Below, one piece after another: positions 7,417-13,543 of a stretch of DNA of 13,543 nt. A model generated the notes under the pieces. It ran no database searches and had not been told where the DNA came from. It saw only the letters and a program-made list of their open reading frames with translations. The translations under genes were made by a program, and so were the position numbers. The stretch is from Treponema sp. (GTDB taxonomy: Bacteria > Spirochaetota > Spirochaetia > Treponematales > Breznakiellaceae): the NCBI GenBank assembly GCA_031254385.1, contig JAIRUO010000049.1, forward strand, positions 1 to 13,543. Direction: 5' to 3'. Position 1 is the first letter of the stretch; each line of letters begins with the position of its first letter.

Positions 7417-7470
7417 CAAACTATCCCTCCATAATAATTGAAATTAAACCCTTCTACAGTAGTTTGATTT

Positions 7471-7500
7471 AGAATATCGAAAAGCGGGCGATCGGGTCAA
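7471..7500 (-). promoter_or_regulatory. Candidate promoter of the pnrA operon
   Basis: On the minus strand TTGACC (7500-7495) and TATTCT (7476-7471) are 18 bases apart. Transcription would start near 7464 with a leader of about 47 bases, which contains the 9-base palindrome CTAC-T-GTAG (7462-7454) close to the start point, a possible but unproven operator. As at the other BMP gene, the TTGACC box abuts the first arm of the three-hairpin element. Confidence 0.5.
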
Positions 7501-7501
7501 T

Positions 7502-7594
7502 GGGCTAAAAATCCGCTTCCATGCGGATTTTTAGCCTCGACGAATGCTGCGCATTCGTCAGCGAAAGCCTATTACCGGCGGCCTCCATGCCGCC
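7502..7594. repeat. Three-hairpin palindromic element, short copy
   Basis: Hairpin 1: perfect 14-base inverted repeat, GGCTAAAAATCCGC at 7503-7516 against 7523-7536, loop of 6. Hairpin 2: GACGAATGC at 7539-7547 against GCATTCGTC at 7551-7559, loop TGC; it is nearly identical to hairpin 2 of the long copy at 2454-2474. Hairpin 3: GGCGGC at 7577-7582 against GCCGCC at 7589-7594. Arm sequences of hairpins 1 and 3 differ from the long copy yet still pair, which points to selection on the fold rather than on the bases. It sits between the divergent pnrA operon and the large envelope gene. I see no convincing promoter for the latter in the remaining 7595-7649. Confidence 0.85.
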
Positions 7595-7649
7595 TAAAAC
7601 AAACCATAAAAAAGTGGTCGAACGTGAAAGAAAATATTAAATTTAGGGT

Positions 7650-10600
7650 ATGAAGAAAAAAACATTTTTTATAATTATTGTTATCCTATCTATAGTTATA
7701 TTTCCTGCTTTTCCTCAGACAGATGGCATAACCCCTGTGGGCGCTAATACAGCCCTGGATCTCCTTTCTCCGGCTATGGCTGGACGAGGAGGATTTATAA
7801 CCCTAAAGGGAGGCTCTGCGGCTTCGGCGATTAATCCGGCGGCAGAAGGAGATGCCCAAAGAATCATCTTTGATATAGGGTATTTTGGGCTTCTCGGTTT
7901 AGGCAGCGAGCTCGGCTACGGAAACGCGGCTAGTCTAGGAGCGCTGTTTCCTACGCGAGTGGGCGTATTCGGCGGATCGCTCAATTTTATTCAGAGTCCC
8001 TTTGGCAGTTTTCCTGTGGGAATCGCGCTTATGGCTAATTTGAATGCAGCCAAGGAGCTCTACCCTGGAATGAATGTGGGAATTGGCCTAAATTTTGGGT
8101 TCAATACCCATAATGTCTGGACTGTAAACGGAGATCTGGGATTCCGTTATAATATGGGGAAATTAGGGCCTTTGGAAAATTTTACCTGGGCAGTGGTTTT
8201 GAAGGGCTTGGGCAAAAGTTGGATTCCTTCTATGGTAACGCCCGGCGTAGGTGTTGCTTTTGATTTTCTAAGGCTCCAAGGGAAAGCTGACAAGCCGGAC
8301 CCTTTACGCATGGGCTTTGCGATGGATGTGGCCTTTCCTACATTCCAGAATGTTGCCGGCAAAGTCGGCATAAATGTGGTTATTGCTGATCTTATAACCT
8401 TTTCCGCTTCATCATCATTTAATCTTCGCGAAACACTTAACGGACACTGGCCGTCTCCTATTCCGGCCATTGGGATTGCGGCTAACATAAAGTTAAAATC
8501 CGGCGGGCCAAGGCTGGTAGCAGGCACGCTGCCTTCTGATGGGGAATTGGCAATAGATCTTGCAGCCAAGCCTCTCTATAACAATATCTGGGCTTTTGGC
8601 GCGGGTCTGACCTGGACTGTCGGGGTAATGGACAAGAACCCTCCGCTTATTGATCTGCAATACCCGCAGACAATCTGGATCTCTCCCAATAACGACGGCA
8701 AGGCTGATGACCTGGAATTTCCTGTTTCAATTACGGATCAGCGTTATGTCGCTGAATGGACTTTTATTATCACGGACGAATCTGGCAATGTAGTCCGCAG
8801 CTACCGGAATAAAGAAAGACGGCCTGAAACCCAGGGAGTAAAAAATGTCTTAGACCATTTTCTGGATGTTAAATCCGGGGTCGATGTCCCCGCTACCCTG
8901 CGCTGGGACGGGATTCTGGAATCCGGAGATGTAGCCCCGGACGGATTATACCATTTCTATGTTACAGCCAAAGATGACAACGGCAATTCAGCGGTTTCGC
9001 AAACATTTACAGTAATGGTCGATTCCACTCCACCGGAAGTTTATGTCCAGGCCTTTGCAGGGGACGACAACATATTCTCCCCTGACGGAGACCGGCATAA
9101 AGATACCCTTGCCATCGCCCTTTCCGGTTCTGTTGAGGATCTTTGGGAGGCGGGCATTTACGATGCCAATAACCAGAAAGTAAAAACCTTCACTTTTGAA
9201 GATGCCGCACCCGGCAATATAATCTGGGACGGAACTAATGATGAAGGCATTATTGTCGATGACGGAGTTTACGGATTCAGAATAAGCTCCACAGACAAAG
9301 CGCAAAATTCCGAATCTGCGGAACTGCGAAACATCATTATCAATACCACCCAGCCCCAGGTAACGCTTACGATCACAGATTCATGGTTTTCGCCTAACAA
9401 CGACAGGATCAAGGATACCATGGACTTTAACTTGGGCGTACCCATTAGGGAAGGTATTGTCAGTTGGGAACTTCTAATTCGGAGCAGCGCGGGAAATATA
9501 ATGCGTACTGTAAAGGAAAACGGTGTGCCTCCGACAGCGTACCTGTTTGACGGCCGCATGGATTCAGGAAGCCTGCTCAGAGAAGGGGTTTACGGAGCAG
9601 AACTTTCCGTATATTACCGTAACGGTTATATTTCAAGAGCCTCGTCCCCTTCGTTCACTCTGGATATTACAGCCCCCAGGGCATCAATATACATTGACGA
9701 CAGGGATCAAGGGCCGGGACAGCCGCCCGTGTTTTCCCCTAACAATACCGGGTATAAAGACGAACTCTTTATAGTTCAAGAAGCTTCAAGTGAGCTTATA
9801 TGGACAGGAGAAATCAAAGCCGCAGATACTGGATCAGTAATACGGACTTTCCGCTTTGCCGGAACACCGCCCAGCCGCCTTGTGTGGGATGGCGTAACCA
9901 ATGCCGGTTCCATTGCACCTGACGGCTTCTACGTTTACGAACTCTCTTCCACGGATCAGGCTGGCAATTCAGGCCGATCAAACCGGGTCGAGTTTGAAAT
10001 CAATACCAAGGATACGCCTGTATTCATTACCACGGATTTAAGGGCATTTTCGCCTAACGGAGACAGGGTAAAGGATACCATTACCCTACAGCCGCAAATC
10101 CAAGAGAACACGGGCATCCTAAACTGGAAGATTGATATTTACGAAACCTATGGATCAAATACCCTAAATACTCCTTCCCCCCAAGCCGTTGTAAAAAGCT
10201 TTACAGGCACAACTTCGGTTCCTGTTTCCGTTGTCTGGGACGGAAGGAACAATGCAGGGACTACTGCCAGGGACGGAACTTACGCCGCCCGCCTAGATTT
10301 GGAGTACAGATCGGGGAGTAGGCCCAGCGCAGTAACTTTACCCTTTGTGCTTGATACCATTGCCCCACAGGCGGAGACTTCGGTTCCCTTCGCGCTATTT
10401 GCGCCTAACGGAAACGGAAAGAGGGATGTACTCCCCATAAACATCAGCAGTCTGGAAAATGACGAATGGAACGCCGTAATTAGCGATTCCCGGAATAACA
10501 TAATCCGTTCCTGGAACTGGACCGGCCAAGCGCCGGCAGAGACTATCTTCTGGGACGGCAGGGACGAGGCGGGCAACCTTGTGCCTGACGGCGTATACGG

Positions 10601-11720
10601 CTTTGCCCTTAGTTCCACAGACGAGGCTGGCAACAGCACCCGTAAAAGTATAAACAATATTACAGTTGATGCCCGCATACCCAGAGCCTTCCTAACCGCT
10701 TCTACAGAGGCCATAGCGCCCAAGCCGAATCAGGCATCGGAGGCGATGAGATTTAACATCATGCTCTCGCTCCTGGAAGGCATTGACTCCTGGAAACTGG
10801 AACTGATGGACGAAACCAACCGACCATTCCGAACTTACTCGGGAACAAACAACACTCCGCCTTCTTCCATAGGCTGGAACGGCAATGACGACCACGGCAT
10901 TATACGCGAAGGGCGTTACACGCCAGTATTGAGCGTTAGCTATACCAAGGGCGATGAAGTTACGGTAACAGGGCCGCGTATAATCGTGGACATTTCCGGG
11001 CCGGTTCTGGGCTTTACATACAACCCGCTATATTTTAGCCCGGATAACGATGGCGTGGATGACGAGCTCTTTATTTACCTTAGCGCAACAGATGCTTCGC
11101 CCATTGCGAACTGGAGCCTGGAAATACGCGAAACCGAAGGAACAAGGCAGCTCTTCTACCGTATTGAAGGCAGGGGCAACCCGCCGCCAAGAGTCATTTG
11201 GGATGGCCGCAGCAATAGGGGCGAACTGGTACAGGGCGCAACTGACTATTCATACACTTACCGCGCAGAAGATACCTTGGGGAACGCCAGCACTACCAGC
11301 GGCATAATCAGTACCGATGTGCTTGTCATACGGGACGGCGATATGCTTAGAATCCAGGTTCCTTCTATTACCTTTAGGGCCAATCATGCTGACTTTATCG
11401 ATCTGCCGCAAGAGCGCATTGATAATAACAACCGTGTCCTACGCCGGGTTGCCGAAATCCTCAATAGATTTAGGGATTATCGAATAACGGTAGAAGGACA
11501 CGCAAATCCCATAATTGGCACTGCAAGGGAAGAAACACAGGAACTCCAGCCTCTAAGCCAGGCACGGGCAAACGCGGTAATAGACATTCTGGTCGGCTAC
11601 GGTGTTTCCCGTAACCGCCTTAACGCCGTGGGCAGGGGAGGAACCATTACCGTCGCGAATGCCCAGGATCCGGACAATAACTGGAAAAACCGCAGGGTGG
11701 AATTCATCTTGATTAAGTAG
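7650..11720 (+). CDS. Large modular envelope protein: barrel-like N-terminus, eight FlgD/Ig-like modules, C-terminal OmpA domain
   Basis: 1356 residues. Residues 1 to about 20-23 are a signal peptide (MKKK, hydrophobic core, FPAFPQ) without a lipobox. Residues about 25-325 are glycine-rich alternating strands. Their start (SPAMAGRGGFITLKGG...SAINPAAEG, 40-67) resembles PorV/UPF0164-type outer-membrane barrels. Eight Ig-like modules follow. Each opens with an FSPNxDxxxD-type motif, at 344, 476, 580, 695, 800, 917, 1022 (degenerate) and 1129. Each has a later WDG-type motif and a GxY strand typical of FlgD Ig domains. Residues about 1238-1356 are an OmpA-like domain (VEGHANP 1281-1287, LSQAR 1302-1306, NRRVE 1347-1351). 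It probably links outer membrane to peptidoglycan; this is inferred from domain order. The usual OmpA-family Asp is Asn1286. The ATG at 7650 has only a weak AGGG upstream. The gene is monocistronic, with a terminator 43 bases after the stop. Confidence 0.9.
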   Translation: MKKKTFFIIIVILSIVIFPAFPQTDGITPVGANTALDLLSPAMAGRGGFITLKGGSAASAINPAAEGDAQRIIFDIGYFGLLGLGSELGYGNAASLGALFPTRVGVFGGSLNFIQSPFGSFPVGIALMANLNAAKELYPGMNVGIGLNFGFNTHNVWTVNGDLGFRYNMGKLGPLENFTWAVVLKGLGKSWIPSMVTPGVGVAFDFLRLQGKADKPDPLRMGFAMDVAFPTFQNVAGKVGINVVIADLITFSASSSFNLRETLNGHWPSPIPAIGIAANIKLKSGGPRLVAGTLPSDGELAIDLAAKPLYNNIWAFGAGLTWTVGVMDKNPPLIDLQYPQTIWISPNNDGKADDLEFPVSITDQRYVAEWTFIITDESGNVVRSYRNKERRPETQGVKNVLDHFLDVKSGVDVPATLRWDGILESGDVAPDGLYHFYVTAKDDNGNSAVSQTFTVMVDSTPPEVYVQAFAGDDNIFSPDGDRHKDTLAIALSGSVEDLWEAGIYDANNQKVKTFTFEDAAPGNIIWDGTNDEGIIVDDGVYGFRISSTDKAQNSESAELRNIIINTTQPQVTLTITDSWFSPNNDRIKDTMDFNLGVPIREGIVSWELLIRSSAGNIMRTVKENGVPPTAYLFDGRMDSGSLLREGVYGAELSVYYRNGYISRASSPSFTLDITAPRASIYIDDRDQGPGQPPVFSPNNTGYKDELFIVQEASSELIWTGEIKAADTGSVIRTFRFAGTPPSRLVWDGVTNAGSIAPDGFYVYELSSTDQAGNSGRSNRVEFEINTKDTPVFITTDLRAFSPNGDRVKDTITLQPQIQENTGILNWKIDIYETYGSNTLNTPSPQAVVKSFTGTTSVPVSVVWDGRNNAGTTARDGTYAARLDLEYRSGSRPSAVTLPFVLDTIAPQAETSVPFALFAPNGNGKRDVLPINISSLENDEWNAVISDSRNNIIRSWNWTGQAPAETIFWDGRDEAGNLVPDGVYGFALSSTDEAGNSTRKSINNITVDARIPRAFLTASTEAIAPKPNQASEAMRFNIMLSLLEGIDSWKLELMDETNRPFRTYSGTNNTPPSSIGWNGNDDHGIIREGRYTPVLSVSYTKGDEVTVTGPRIIVDISGPVLGFTYNPLYFSPDNDGVDDELFIYLSATDASPIANWSLEIRETEGTRQLFYRIEGRGNPPPRVIWDGRSNRGELVQGATDYSYTYRAEDTLGNASTTSGIISTDVLVIRDGDMLRIQVPSITFRANHADFIDLPQERIDNNNRVLRRVAEILNRFRDYRITVEGHANPIIGTAREETQELQPLSQARANAVIDILVGYGVSRNRLNAVGRGGTITVANAQDPDNNWKNRRVEFILIK

Positions 11721-11762
11721 TATTTTCTGGAGTCCTTACATTTTATTCTGTTCGTTGATTTT

Positions 11763-11790
11763 AAACCCAGGAGTTTGCTCCTGGGTTTTT
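11763..11790. terminator. Rho-independent terminator, probably bidirectional
   Basis: A perfect 11-base stem, AAACCCAGGAG (11763-11773) with CTCCTGGGTTT (11778-11788), a TTTG loop and a run of T on the 3' side (11786-11790). It ends the large envelope gene on the plus strand. On the minus strand it follows the candidate small gene at 11990-11805, with a weaker TTTAAAAT tail. Confidence 0.92.
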
Positions 11791-11804
11791 GTAGTAAATG
11801 TATT

Positions 11805-11990
11805 CTACCAGCGTCTTCCCGAACCGCCAGTTCCCCAGCCGGAACAGCAAGAGCCATAGCCAGAAGTCGGAAAGTTATAGGTTCTTCCGCTTGCCACTGC
11901 AATCTGGCCGTTTTGCAATTGCACTGTTCCTTCAACCGTAACTGACTGCGCGCCCCAAGTTTGTGCGGAAATTGTACAGGTATCTTTCAT
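11805..11990 (-). CDS. Possible small protein, 61 residues, unrecognised
   Basis: Open frame starting MKDTCTISAQTWGAQSVTVE and ending GSCCSGWGTGGSGRRW. I do not recognise a family. The first 40 residues have alternating polar and hydrophobic positions (SVTVEGTVQLQNGQIAV) like a small beta structure. The tail is rich in Gly and Ser with a Cys-Cys pair (49-50), ending in Arg-Arg-Trp. There is no signal peptide. For it: it fills an otherwise empty 360-base gap, converges on a shared terminator, and no plus-strand frame covers it. Against it: no ribosome site precedes the ATG; the upstream bases are AT-rich with a weak ATTTTAT/ATAAAAT palindrome (11993-11999 and 12007-12013). It could be a chance frame. 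Confidence 0.4.
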   Translation of the reverse strand: MKDTCTISAQTWGAQSVTVEGTVQLQNGQIAVASGRTYNFPTSGYGSCCSGWGTGGSGRRW

Positions 11991-12080
11991 AAATTTTATT
12001 ATTATGATAAAATAGACGAAAGAGACGGAAAAATATTAAATGCCTTTGCGGTTTTTTAGATTTTTTAACAGGAGTGAGGT
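11991..12080. other. AT-rich spacer upstream of oadG
   Basis: This stretch separates the possible small minus-strand gene from oadG and should hold the oad promoter. It contains an AT-rich palindrome (11993-12013), a poor TTTCAT-N17-TAAAAT arrangement on the plus strand (11985-12013), and the oadG ribosome site AGGAG at 12070-12074. No convincing promoter or riboswitch stands out. Confidence 0.4.
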
Positions 12081-12323
12081 ATGACTATAATGGAAATGCT
12101 GGGCCAAAGCGGGGTTTTGACCATCTTGGGCCTGGGGATCGTATTTGTATTTTTAATTGTACTAATTACGGTTGTTACCTTTGTGGGGAAGATTTTCAGT
12201 AGGGGTTTGGACAGCAATACAATGAGTACAAATGCTGGTATTAGCGCTGCTGCGAATGTGGATAAGGCCCGAATAACCGCCGCTATCTCGGCCGCAGTCA
12301 CCGAATATAAAAAAACGAATTAA
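12081..12323 (+). CDS. oadG: Sodium-pumping decarboxylase gamma/delta subunit (OadG family)
   Basis: 80 residues with one membrane helix at about 12-36 (ILGLGIVFVFLIVLITVV), then a short cytoplasmic tail ending ITAAISAAVTEYKKTN. This matches the OadG/MmdD family (PF04277), small subunits that hold the carboxyltransferase alpha subunit to the membrane-bound beta subunit of Na+-pumping oxaloacetate or methylmalonyl-CoA decarboxylases. The AISAAVxxY tail is the typical end of this family. The ATG at 12081 follows AGGAG with 6 bases spacing. The beta subunit gene starts 12 bases after its stop. The sequence does not decide between oxaloacetate, methylmalonyl-CoA or glutaconyl-CoA as substrate, because that depends on the alpha subunit, which is not in the window. 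Confidence 0.85.
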   Translation: MTIMEMLGQSGVLTILGLGIVFVFLIVLITVVTFVGKIFSRGLDSNTMSTNAGISAAANVDKARITAAISAAVTEYKKTN

Positions 12324-12335
12324 GGGGAAGGACTT

Positions 12336-13543
12336 ATGCCTAATAAGAAAGATCCGGTATTTATCACCAAAGTTTGCTTGCTCATTATATGCGGGGCATT
12401 TGTTTTTTCTTTCATCAATGCTTCATTCACCCCCAGAGTACAGGCGCAAAGCGCTACTTCAACGGATGAACTCCCCTCATTCAGAAATTTGGATGCCCAC
12501 ATCCCCAATAGCGCCAATTTGCCGCGCATCTCATTGGGAAATTTCCTTGAAAAGATAGTAAAAACCACGGGCATTTATGCCTTTATCAACAATGTGCTTG
12601 AAAAGGAAACAACCATAATTGATGATGCTACCGGCAATTATAAAACCACGCAGGTTTTCGGCTGGCAGGGATTGCTTATGGTGGCAGTGGGGTTTCTCAT
12701 CGTGTATCTGGGAGCGGCAAAGGGATTTGAGCCGCTGCTCCTTATCCCCATTGGCTTTGGAACGATTTTTGTAAACATCCCCCTTGCGGGAATGGGAGAC
12801 GGCCCCCATGGTTTTCTCCATATCATCTACGAATCCGGGGTTGGGAATGAATTTTTCCCGCTGATTATTTTCATCGGCATTGGCGCCATGACTGATTTCG
12901 GCCCTCTCATCGCCAACCCCAAAACCGCTCTTTTGGGCGCGGCGGCACAGATCGGCGTATTCGGGACCATGTTTTTTATCAGCCTTGCCAACTTCCTGCC
13001 CGGCGTTGCCTTTAACCTAAAGGAAGCCTGTGCCACAGCGATTATAGGCGGCGCGGACGGCCCCACCACCATCTACATTGCCTCTAAACTGGCGCCCCAC
13101 TTATTGGCGACAGTAGCGGTAGCTGCCTATTCCTACATGGCGCTGGTGCCCATCATCCAGCCTCCCATAATGAAGCTGCTCACCACAAAAGAGGAGCGCC
13201 TGATCAGGATGAAACAGTTGCGGAATGTTTCACAGAAAGAAAAGACGATCTTCCCCATTGTGGTATTTATACTTGCCTTGCTCCTCATCCCCGCGGCGGC
13301 GCCTCTTATTGGCTGCCTTATGTTCGGGAATTTTTTGAGGGAATGTAAGGTGGTAGATCGGCTTTCCGATACCTCCCAGAACGCCCTGATGAATATCGTG
13401 TCAATGTTTCTTTCCCTTGGTGTAGGGAGCCAGATGACTCCTGAAAAATTTCTTAACCCCTCGTCCCTCATAATCGTGGTGCTGGGCCTGATTGCCTTTT
13501 CGCTTGCCACTGCCGGCGGGGTCTTAATGGCAAAGTTTATGAA
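12336..13543 (+). CDS. oadB: Sodium-pumping decarboxylase beta subunit (OadB family), 3' end outside window
   Basis: Integral membrane subunit that decarboxylates carboxybiotin and exports Na+. 402 codons are visible and the frame is open to the window edge. Family motifs: KGFEPLLLIPIGFG 129-142, IGAMTDFGPLIANPKTALLG, IIGGADGPTTIY near 236-247 with Asp241 equivalent to the Na+-site Asp203 of Klebsiella OadB, and NFLRECKVVDRLSDTSQNAL 332-351. The NPLIGxAGVS motif with the second set of Na+-site residues should begin within about ten codons after the edge. The start ATG at 12336 follows GGGGAAGGA. Odd point: about 85 residues precede the usual N-terminus. They hold a signal-like segment (LLIICGAFVFSF, then VQA-QS at 35-39) and a soluble stretch before the first family helix near 110-126. 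In-frame and continuous with oadG, so co-transcribed. Confidence 0.93.
   Translation, partial: MPNKKDPVFITKVCLLIICGAFVFSFINASFTPRVQAQSATSTDELPSFRNLDAHIPNSANLPRISLGNFLEKIVKTTGIYAFINNVLEKETTIIDDATGNYKTTQVFGWQGLLMVAVGFLIVYLGAAKGFEPLLLIPIGFGTIFVNIPLAGMGDGPHGFLHIIYESGVGNEFFPLIIFIGIGAMTDFGPLIANPKTALLGAAAQIGVFGTMFFISLANFLPGVAFNLKEACATAIIGGADGPTTIYIASKLAPHLLATVAVAAYSYMALVPIIQPPIMKLLTTKEERLIRMKQLRNVSQKEKTIFPIVVFILALLLIPAAAPLIGCLMFGNFLRECKVVDRLSDTSQNALMNIVSMFLSLGVGSQMTPEKFLNPSSLIIVVLGLIAFSLATAGGVLMAKFM

Noticed and set aside
7417..7470. Purine riboswitch in the leader of the nucleoside transporter operon
   Set aside because: The leaders at both BMP genes are only about 22 and 47 bases by the predicted promoters, too short for a purine aptamer plus expression platform, and no aptamer-like core is visible.
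7595..7649. Promoter of the large envelope gene with TATTAA at 7635-7640 as the -10 box
   Set aside because: That box would put the transcription start only a few bases before the ATG, and no -35 box lies at the right distance.
10280..10723. 147-codon minus-strand frame inside the large envelope gene
   Set aside because: The plus frame shows regular Ig-module motifs across this stretch; the antisense frame has none.
13133..13510. 125-codon minus-strand frame opposite oadB, and similar frames at 12320-13072
   Set aside because: The plus strand encodes a continuous OadB with diagnostic motifs; these frames are antisense shadows.

Overview
The window looks like chromosomal DNA of a spirochaete, most likely a Treponema. 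The base composition looks moderate (near 50% GC by eye), which would suit the termite-gut treponemes better than T. pallidum. The evidence is a TmpC/PnrA-type purine-nucleoside ABC transporter with relaxed spirochaetal lipoboxes, a very large envelope protein with an OmpA domain carrying the treponeme-like 'GHANP...LSQAR' motif, and an OadG/OadB pair. Species assignment is inference; no rRNA or marker gene is present.

Layout. (1) Bases 1-1050, plus strand: the last 12 codons of an OppD-type ATPase, then a complete OppF-type ATPase, the 3' end of an oligopeptide ABC transporter operon. (2) Bases 1189-7416, minus strand: a nucleoside uptake cassette transcribed right to left as BMP lipoprotein (7416-6319), double ATPase (6162-4636), permease (4636-3512), permease (3515-2562). 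A second BMP lipoprotein (2292-1189) follows with its own promoter. The order matches PnrA-C-D-E of T. pallidum without a PnrB gene. Lipoproteins capture the nucleoside in the periplasm, the two permeases form the channel and the fused ATPase powers import. (3) Bases 7650-11720, plus strand: a 1356-residue exported protein with an N-terminal barrel-like region, eight FlgD/Ig-like modules in alternating A/B order and a C-terminal OmpA domain. It ends at a strong terminator shared with a possible 61-residue minus-strand gene. (4) Bases 12081-13543, plus strand: the gamma and (incomplete) beta subunits of a sodium-pumping decarboxylase, with no alpha subunit between them.

The most unusual content is intergenic. 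Two gaps carry inverted arrays of short degenerate units: a 7-base unit at 1043-1185 and an 8-base unit at 6190-6297, both able to fold into long imperfect hairpins. Two other gaps (2351-2519 and 7502-7594) carry copies of one three-hairpin palindromic element, each abutting the -35 box of a BMP lipoprotein promoter. I found no CRISPR array, tRNA, rRNA, transposase or recognisable defence system. The novelty here is in repeat architecture and in the modular envelope protein.
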